Assembly: GCA_945887855.1 (NCBI GenBank)
Contig: CAMCZP010000012.1
Span: forward strand, 1 to 64,000
From: Leptospira interrogans serovar Manilae
GTDB lineage: Bacteria; Spirochaetota; Leptospiria; Leptospirales; Leptospiraceae
Direction: 5' to 3'
Length of the DNA: 64,000 nt
Part shown: in pieces, positions 58,231 through 64,000 of the stretch
Numbering within the stretch: position 1 is the first letter of the stretch
Layout: each line of letters starts with the position of its first letter
Notes under the pieces: generated by a model
Database searches by the model: none
The model's input: the letters and a program-made list of their open reading frames with translations, nothing else
What the model was told of the DNA's origin: nothing
Position numbers and translations under genes: made by a program

Positions 58231-58886
58231 TGTTTTTTTAAGGCTTTTTCTAATCTTTCGATTCTTTTTTCTAATTTATCTTTTTTACCTGTTTTGATTC
58301 CAAGGGCTCTTTCTAAACGTGATACCCTTCCAAGAAGTCCATTCTTTTTTGTAGTAGTTTTTTTGGTTTTAGTGTATTTGCGTTTTTTACTTTTATTTCT
58401 TTGCCCTGTTTTTTTAGACTTTGCAGAGACGAATTCTAGCTTTGATTTGCCATCAGAAACTTTTGCATCTTTGGGTTGTTCGGGAAGGTTTTTTTCAAAG
58501 TCCAAATCTTTTGGCTTTTTTTGTTTTTTGGGTTGGGTTTGGATTTGTGCGTAATCATCTCCCGGAACATTCCCATAAACCATATCCTCTATTTCTTTCT
58601 TGGATTTATCTGCCGGTTCTTCTTTCATAGGAGTTTTGGCAACAGTAGGGCTTGGAATGCTTTCCGTCGTAGCAGATTCGGGTGCCACTTCTTGTGAGTC
58701 CTTTTCTGATAGGCTATTGTTGTTGTAAAGGGTATGTTTTTCTACTTGTTCATTCTTTTTTTGGAACTTTTGGAAAAACTCAGTTAATTTGTCCCGATAT
58801 ATAAAACCATAGACCCCCATGGCAATTAACAAGAATACGATTACAATACTTAGGAATATACTGGACTTATTACTTTCTTCTGACAT
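58227..58886 (-). CDS. Lys-rich single-pass membrane protein, unknown
   Basis: 219 aa: one N-terminal membrane helix (SIFLSIVIVFLLIAMGVYGF), a Glu/Ser/Lys-rich disordered region, a strongly basic stretch (KKTGQRNKSKKRKYTKTKK), and a C-terminal coiled coil (RVSRLERALG; KRIERLEKALKK). No family recognised. Translationally coupled to yggS. Could bind acidic polymers through the basic stretch (inference). Confidence 0.7.
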   Translation of the reverse strand: MSEESNKSSIFLSIVIVFLLIAMGVYGFIYRDKLTEFFQKFQKKNEQVEKHTLYNNNSLSEKDSQEVAPESATTESIPSPTVAKTPMKEEPADKSKKEIEDMVYGNVPGDDYAQIQTQPKKQKKPKDLDFEKNLPEQPKDAKVSDGKSKLEFVSAKSKKTGQRNKSKKRKYTKTKKTTTKKNGLLGRVSRLERALGIKTGKKDKLEKRIERLEKALKKQ

Positions 58887-58909
58887 AAATTACCTACAGG
58901 ACTCTCGAA

Positions 58910-59641
58910 ATGGTTTGTTTCAAGTACAGGAATCGGCATCCTATGATTGATTCTCTAGTGTTCTTCCTAATTTTTTCTTTTGGCCTGGTTTGCCAGGAAG
59001 TTTCCGGGGATCTGGGGAGATTCATAAAGTCCGGGAAGGATACTCTGAAGTTTTCTGTAGTTACACTCGAACCATTTTCTAAGACTCCCTATAAGTTCCA
59101 AAGAAATATTTCCCATCTCCAAACTCTCCAATATACGGGGTTTGTTCCCACCGATCCCGATTATGAGACAGAAACCAAATCTTTTCCGGAAATCCTAATG
59201 GAAGGTGAGAAAGAATCCCTGATGATTCAAACCACTCTTGATAATCCGCAGAGGGAAAGAATATTTATAGAGCCACAGGAGCCTAAAACCATAGATGCAG
59301 GGTATCCATTTCGAATCAGTGTTTGGGTGCACTCTAATTTTTACAAAGGTACCCTTTATCTCCAATTTAAAAATAGTGTGCAGGGAACTTTTAAAGTAAA
59401 GATGGGAAGTTTGGATTTTTCAGGCTGGCAGAGGTTGGAGGTTTCTTTTCCCTTTGTAAAAAAAATAAGGGAGAGTGATCCTAGGAAAAAAATATTTTCT
59501 TTGGTGGGGATAGGTATGGAATTTTCCAAACAACAAGCACCAGCCCCAATTGTGGTGTATATGGATAGAATCTTAGTTTTGTTAGAAAAGTACGAAGAAT
59601 ACCCGGGAAGTGAAGTTCAGGATGGATGGAGATTTAAATGA
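58910..59641 (+). CDS. FlaA-like flagellar filament sheath protein
   Basis: 243 aa. ATG 58910 is kept because it adds a basic n-region before the hydrophobic signal (LVFFLIFSFGL); ATG 58943 is an alternative. The body matches the spirochaete FlaA family as I recall it: FRISVWVHSNFYKGTLYLQF, GSLDFSGWQRLEVSFP, then MDRILVLLEKYEEYPGSEVQ. FlaA coats the core of periplasmic flagella. Divergent in detail, so it may be a paralogue of the main FlaA1/FlaA2. It overlaps the next gene by 4 bp. Confidence 0.72.
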   Translation: MVCFKYRNRHPMIDSLVFFLIFSFGLVCQEVSGDLGRFIKSGKDTLKFSVVTLEPFSKTPYKFQRNISHLQTLQYTGFVPTDPDYETETKSFPEILMEGEKESLMIQTTLDNPQRERIFIEPQEPKTIDAGYPFRISVWVHSNFYKGTLYLQFKNSVQGTFKVKMGSLDFSGWQRLEVSFPFVKKIRESDPRKKIFSLVGIGMEFSKQQAPAPIVVYMDRILVLLEKYEEYPGSEVQDGWRFK

Positions 59642-60516
59642 GGAAGCTTTTTTCACTCTTTATTGGAATATTTATTTTCCCTGCTGTACTCAATCTCGGG
59701 GCAGAAGAACGTAGCTTCCGAATTGTATCCTCCAGGGATCTAAAAGGCAATGTGAAATCCTGTACTTGTACTACAATTCCTATCGCGGGAATGGAAGGTA
59801 GGGCAAGCTTTCTCGATTCAATAAAGATTGATCCCGGTAGGGATATTCTCATTGAAACAGGTGATTATTTGGGATCAGGAATACCAATGGATAAATATCC
59901 CGCAATTTTTGAATCCTTCTTGGGAATGGGGTATCATTTTTTGGGAGTTGGAGGGATGGAAGTGAAAAACTCATCCAAAGATTCCTGGGAGAAATATATT
60001 TACTCCCCCGTATCCTCTAATCTTGCTTATAACCAAAAAGATATATCTTTCAAAAAAATGGAATCCGTGTTTCGGAATGGCAAAGAAATTAAGTTTCTCT
60101 CCATTCTCTTTCCATCTAAAATGGAATCAATTGGAGATGCCTATACAAGTCCTATGTACTATACTGATCCCAAAGATTTCTTCCAGCAAATTTCAAATGA
60201 CCTTAAAGCGGATCTCTGGATTGTATCTTTGTGGGGTACAGAAAAAGAGATCGAGTCCATTCAATATCCCTCCCAGTTTAAAAATATTATAACAATTATT
60301 AACAATGAGTCAGGCAAAAAAAAACAAACACCCAAGAACTTAAAAAAATTGGGAACTGTGGTATGGTTGGGAATGGAAAATGGGGATGAGATATCTATTT
60401 TAGAGCTTAACAAAAACCTTTTGGTGGAACGTCAAAGGATTCAATTATTAGAAGCAGAAAAATTTTCTCAAAATGAAAAAATATCTGGAATCATAAAGAA
60501 ATACAATATAAAATAG
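59638..60516 (+). CDS. Exported degenerate metallophosphoesterase-like protein
   Basis: 292 aa with a signal peptide (1-22). It keeps the outline of bacterial 5'-nucleotidase/metallophosphoesterases (VSSRDLKGNVKSCTC, GRASFLDSIK, DILIETGDYLGSG, GYHFLGVGGME), but the metal ligands are altered: the expected D-x-H reads RDLK and the expected GN-H/D-E reads GGME. So it is probably not a normal phosphatase. GGAG is 7 nt before the ATG, inside the end of the FlaA-like gene (ATGA overlap). Confidence 0.65.
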   Translation: MRKLFSLFIGIFIFPAVLNLGAEERSFRIVSSRDLKGNVKSCTCTTIPIAGMEGRASFLDSIKIDPGRDILIETGDYLGSGIPMDKYPAIFESFLGMGYHFLGVGGMEVKNSSKDSWEKYIYSPVSSNLAYNQKDISFKKMESVFRNGKEIKFLSILFPSKMESIGDAYTSPMYYTDPKDFFQQISNDLKADLWIVSLWGTEKEIESIQYPSQFKNIITIINNESGKKKQTPKNLKKLGTVVWLGMENGDEISILELNKNLLVERQRIQLLEAEKFSQNEKISGIIKKYNIK

Positions 60517-60523
60517 AATAACT

Positions 60524-61687
60524 ATGACTATAATAGAAGACCTCACACCACCACCATTTATCACATATGCTATACCATTTTTCTTCCTTCTAATGGGAGT
60601 GGAACTCCTGGTAGGAAAGGTTAAAAATAAAACCTATTATTCAATGAGTGATAGCATTGCCGATTTGAGTACGGGTATACTTTCTCAGCTGAGTGGAATC
60701 TTTCTAAAAGCCTTGAGTTTATTGGGTTATTTGTACATTTACAACAATTACAAATGGATAGAAATTCCATTTGGTTCCCTTGCCGGTTGGATTGCAGCAA
60801 TTGTGCTATGGGACTTTTGCTACTATTGGTTGCATCGACTTTCCCATGAGGTCAATATTTTGTGGGCTGGTCACGTAATACATCACCACAGTGAAGAATA
60901 TAACTTAATCGTTGCATTGCGTCAGACAAGTCTGGGTGGGATTTTAAGTTGGATCTTTTTTATCCCCATGGCGTTTTTAGGCTTTCATCCTTGGGTTTTT
61001 CTTGCAGCTGGTCAATTGAATTTGATTTACCAATATTGGGTACATACTAAATCAATCAAAACAATAGGAACAGTGGGTGAGTTTCTTTTATCTACACCAT
61101 CACACCATAGAGTTCACCATGCTATCAATCCTCAGTACATAGATAGGAATCACGGGGGGATTTTTATAATTTGGGATAGGCTTTTTGGAACGTTTGAAAA
61201 AGAAGTAGAAGAGCCTGTGTATGGAACCGTAAAACCTCTGCAGAGTTTTAATCCTATATGGGCAAATTATCATTACTACTGGGAAATAGTAAAAATGGCT
61301 TACAGTGCGGAAGGACTTTTAAATAAGCTAAAAGTATTTTTCAAACCACCGGGTTGGTACCCATCTACCAGAGAAAAACCCGAGGGCTATCTGCCAATCC
61401 CCAAAGTCAGTGAAGAAACTTTTATTAAATACAATCCAGAAATTTCAACTGGAAAAAAAGTTTATGTGATCACCTGGTTTGTATTTGTACTGCTAATTTC
61501 CTTTGGATATTTGCTTTTTCATGTTAAATTAGAAATCCAAAGTAAGATTTTGATCTCTCTTTGGATTGCACTTTCTCTATTAAGTCTAAATGCTATTTTG
61601 GAATCTAAGAAATGGTCTAAATGGTTAGATGTAGTACGATTAGTATCCACGCCCATTGTGGGGATTTTGATCTATTTAAAACTATGA
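60524..61687 (+). CDS. Sterol desaturase / fatty acid hydroxylase family membrane protein
   Basis: 387 aa with several membrane helices and the eight-His di-iron pattern: HRLSHE (near residue 107), HVIHHHSEEYN, and HRVHHA further on, with a HTKS His between. Family members hydroxylate or desaturate lipids using O2. Fatty-acid or hopanoid/ether-lipid substrate cannot be told. It begins 8 bp after the phosphoesterase-like gene. Confidence 0.92.
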   Translation: MTIIEDLTPPPFITYAIPFFFLLMGVELLVGKVKNKTYYSMSDSIADLSTGILSQLSGIFLKALSLLGYLYIYNNYKWIEIPFGSLAGWIAAIVLWDFCYYWLHRLSHEVNILWAGHVIHHHSEEYNLIVALRQTSLGGILSWIFFIPMAFLGFHPWVFLAAGQLNLIYQYWVHTKSIKTIGTVGEFLLSTPSHHRVHHAINPQYIDRNHGGIFIIWDRLFGTFEKEVEEPVYGTVKPLQSFNPIWANYHYYWEIVKMAYSAEGLLNKLKVFFKPPGWYPSTREKPEGYLPIPKVSEETFIKYNPEISTGKKVYVITWFVFVLLISFGYLLFHVKLEIQSKILISLWIALSLLSLNAILESKKWSKWLDVVRLVSTPIVGILIYLKL

Positions 61688-61793
61688 ATCTAATAATGAT
61701 TACAAAAGAAGTAAAAAGTAACAATTTAGAACCCATCCAAACACACTTGAGTTTACGGATTTTGTATTTTCCTATATAAAAAAGTTGAAAAAT

Positions 61794-61829
61794 GAATCCT
61801 TTGCAATCTATTTAGTGTGCTAAGGATTC
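61794..61829. other. Imperfect hairpin upstream of icd
   Basis: GAATCCTTTGC (61794-61804) pairs with GCTAAGGATTC (61819-61829), 11 bp with one mismatch. A TATAAT follows in CTTTTTATAATC near 61845. It may be an operator near the icd promoter. Confidence 0.35.
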
Positions 61830-61943
61830 TAAAAATAGACTTTTTATAATCTTAACTATAGAATATTTATGAATTTAGTTTACAGGAATCCGAGACTAGA
61901 AACACTACAATAGAAAATACCATTCTTTTACAGAGGAAGACTA

Positions 61944-63146
61944 ATGAGTAAAATCAAAGTAAAAACACCGCTCGTCGAGATGGACGGGGATGAAATGACC
62001 CGGGTAATCTGGAAAGAGATCAAAGATAAATTTATTCATCCATACCTGGACATCCAATTGGAATACTATGACCTAGGTGTCGAATATAGAGACAAAACAG
62101 ATGATAAAGTAACCGTTGATTCAGCCAATGCAATACTAAAACACGGAGTAGGAGTAAAATGTGCTACAATCACTCCCAACGCAGATCGTGTTAAGGAATA
62201 TTCACTAAAAAAAGAATGGCCCTCTCCTAATGGAACAATCCGTTCAATTTTAGATGGAACTGTATTTCGTAAGCCAATTATCATCAACAATATACCAGCA
62301 GCAGTAAAGTCCTGGAAAAAGCCAATCATCATTGGAAGACATGCCTATGGTGATATTTATAGAAACGTTGAAATGATCATTCCTGGAGCCGGAAAAGCTG
62401 AGATAGTTTTTACTCCTGCAGGTGGTGGAGCAGAAAGTCGTGTTACAATCCATGAATACAAAGGTCCTGGAGTTGTGATGGGCATGCATAACTTAGATAA
62501 ATCAATTGAAAGCTTTGCAAGATCTTGTTTTAACTATGCTATATCTGAAAAAGTACCCCTTTGGTTTGCTACCAAAGACACAATTTCAAAAAAATACCAT
62601 GCAAGATTCAGGACAATTTTTGATCAGGTAGCAAAAGAAAAAGAACCTGAGTTAAAGGCTACTGGTAACTACTATGCATATTATCTTATTGATGATGCTG
62701 TAGCACAAATTATGAAAAATGAAGGTGGAATGCTCTGGGCACTTATGAACTATGATGGGGATGTTCAGAGTGATATGGTTGCTTCTGGATTTGGTTCATT
62801 GGGACTTATGACTTCTGTATTGGTTTCACCAGATGGAAAGTATGAGTATGAAGCTGCTCATGGAACTGTGACCCGACATTTCCGTCAGCACCAAAAAGGT
62901 GAATCTACTTCCACCAATTCAGTTGCTTCAATTTTCGCTTGGACAGGTGCTCTGCACAAAAGAGGTGAATTGGATGGTAATACAGAACTGATGAAATTTG
63001 CAGAAAAACTCGAAGATGCAGTTATAAAAACAATTGAATCCGGAGAGATGACCAAAGATTTAATGAGCTTATCCACTGCACCATCTAAAAAACAATTAGA
63101 CACAATTCCATTTATGGAAGCTGTTCAAAAGAGATTAAACTCTTAA
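61944..63146 (+). CDS. icd: NADP-dependent isocitrate dehydrogenase (eukaryotic-type)
   Basis: 400 aa, homodimeric type II IDH like mammalian IDH1/2: [56 protein letters not shown] in sequence, [11 protein letters not shown], and the NADP region [20 protein letters not shown]. It converts isocitrate to 2-oxoglutarate and CO2, the main NADPH source of the TCA cycle. GAGGAAG lies before the ATG. Confidence 0.97.
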   Translation: MSKIKVKTPLVEMDGDEMTRVIWKEIKDKFIHPYLDIQLEYYDLGVEYRDKTDDKVTVDSANAILKHGVGVKCATITPNADRVKEYSLKKEWPSPNGTIRSILDGTVFRKPIIINNIPAAVKSWKKPIIIGRHAYGDIYRNVEMIIPGAGKAEIVFTPAGGGAESRVTIHEYKGPGVVMGMHNLDKSIESFARSCFNYAISEKVPLWFATKDTISKKYHARFRTIFDQVAKEKEPELKATGNYYAYYLIDDAVAQIMKNEGGMLWALMNYDGDVQSDMVASGFGSLGLMTSVLVSPDGKYEYEAAHGTVTRHFRQHQKGESTSTNSVASIFAWTGALHKRGELDGNTELMKFAEKLEDAVIKTIESGEMTKDLMSLSTAPSKKQLDTIPFMEAVQKRLNS

Positions 63147-63215
63147 AACTAACACTCCTGCTTTACATATACTATCTATGTGTAAAGTAGGATACCTAAA
63201 ATTTACTACATTACT

Positions 63216-64000
63216 ATGATAGAAAATATAGCTTATTCAGTTCAAACCATTTCCAATCTTTTTAAACCCAATAGACCAGGATTTTCAAAAAGAGAATTTT
63301 TATCCAACATCACCACATCATCAATGGAAGTATCAGAGGGTTCACTCTTTATTCCTCTTATGGGAAATAGGGATGGTCATACATTTATAAAAGATTCATT
63401 AGATCGCGGAGCTAGAGCATTTCTTTATGAAAAAAAAAATCCAAGCATTCAAAGTCTGACAAAAGCAGAGCTAAGTAAAGGAATAGAAGTTCAAAACACT
63501 CTCTATGCATTGGGGAAACTTGCAAAGTTTCATAGGGAGAGGTTTCTTCCCTATGTAGTATGTATTACAGGCTCTAGTGGAAAAACAACTACCAAAGAAA
63601 TATTAGGTAAATGTGTTTCGTATCTTGGGGAAGAGCACATTGTAATCACAGAAAAAAATTATAACAATGAAATAGGATTACCATTTACACTCTTAAAGAT
63701 AAATGAAAAAACCAAAGTATGTGTTTTAGAATTGGGAATGAATCATAGATATGAAATTTCAAGAATGACCAGGATTGCCATACCACATTCAATTCTAATA
63801 ACAAATGTAGGACCATGTCATATTGAAAATTTAGGCTCTCTCAAAGAAATAGCCAAAGCCAAAGCGGAGATAATTGAAGGAAACCAACGTACAAAGGTAT
63901 TTATACCAGATGTTATTGTATACAATGAGATTTTTCAAAATAAAGCAAAGAAGTACAGTTCAAATATTTATACGTTTTCTCTAGAAAATTCAAAATATAT
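63216..64000 (+). CDS. murF: UDP-N-acetylmuramoyl-tripeptide-D-alanyl-D-alanine ligase, N-terminal part (runs off window)
   Basis: Adds D-Ala-D-Ala to the peptidoglycan precursor. The frame from ATG 63216 is open to base 64000 (261 codons). It shows SLFIPLMGNRDGHTFIKDSL (N-terminal domain), the P-loop GSSGKTTTKE from residue 119, NYNNEIGLPFTLL and LGMNHRYEISRMTRIA, the Mur-ligase centre. The C-terminal part lies beyond the window. It may be the start of a cell wall cluster. Confidence 0.93.
   Translation, partial: MIENIAYSVQTISNLFKPNRPGFSKREFLSNITTSSMEVSEGSLFIPLMGNRDGHTFIKDSLDRGARAFLYEKKNPSIQSLTKAELSKGIEVQNTLYALGKLAKFHRERFLPYVVCITGSSGKTTTKEILGKCVSYLGEEHIVITEKNYNNEIGLPFTLLKINEKTKVCVLELGMNHRYEISRMTRIAIPHSILITNVGPCHIENLGSLKEIAKAKAEIIEGNQRTKVFIPDVIVYNEIFQNKAKKYSSNIYTFSLENSKY

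Overview
The window looks like a chromosomal segment from a low-GC spirochaete, most likely the Leptospira group (Leptospiraceae or a close relative). Spirochaete markers are a P83/100-family protein, a FlaA-like flagellar sheath protein, a protein carrying the S23/IVS four-helix bundle known from spirochaete 23S rRNA insertions, the long (661 aa) form of IspG, and many short secreted or lipoprotein-like genes. This placement is inference from protein families; no rRNA is present. I see no CRISPR array, prophage, transposase or plasmid origin. Genes are tightly packed, with many 1-16 bp overlaps and several GTG/TTG starts. The only stretch over 300 bp without a gene in the main list is 12877-13354, which holds a structured leader and one small ORF.

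Layout. 1-7.7 kb: the end of pnp, an M16 peptidase, a CDGSH protein, purC-purS-purQ, glgC, an AidB-like acyl-CoA dehydrogenase and a TetR regulator. 7.9-12.9 kb (minus): an alcohol dehydrogenase-like gene, an aldehyde dehydrogenase and gatB in one run, then a TPM-domain protein. 13-17.2 kb: an ECF-like sigma factor behind a long leader, an acyl-CoA ligase and a DEAD-box helicase. 17.4-21.7 kb: a methyltransferase-fold lipoprotein divergent from htrA-ruvB-tonB-like. 21.8-34.3 kb is markedly AT-rich: P83/100, an EVE-domain protein, bshB1 and a divergent bshC-like gene (bacillithiol), then a 2539-aa TolB/TPR protein on the minus strand that I read as ending in a degenerate CHAT domain.

34.4-46 kb: an ankyrin protein, two DUF445 membrane proteins, a second acyl-CoA ligase with a duplicated terminator, tRNA-Phe, a small Cys-rich secreted protein, and the minus-strand run ispG-gltS-thioredoxin-trxB. 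46-51 kb: a coiled-coil protein, and an aldehyde dehydrogenase paired with a ThDP enzyme of the acetolactate synthase family. 51-58.9 kb: a START-domain protein, the envelope operon exbB-exbD-bamA, a thioesterase fused to an S23-like helix bundle, a nitroreductase, and yggS with a membrane protein. 58.9-64 kb: a FlaA-like protein overlapping a degenerate phosphoesterase, a sterol-desaturase-type hydroxylase, a eukaryotic-type NADP isocitrate dehydrogenase, and the start of murF.

Main themes are envelope biogenesis (bamA, exbBD, TonB-like, htrA, murF), fatty-acid metabolism (two ligases, a dehydrogenase, a thioesterase, a hydroxylase), thiol/redox control (trxB, thioredoxin, bacillithiol, CDGSH) and core metabolism (pur, glgC, icd, ispG). 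The points most worth checking are the thioesterase-S23 fusion, the giant TolB/TPR/CHAT-like protein, the bacillithiol operon with a diverged BshC, and a strongly over-represented 9-mer, TTGTAGTAC, found on both strands and in several reading frames.
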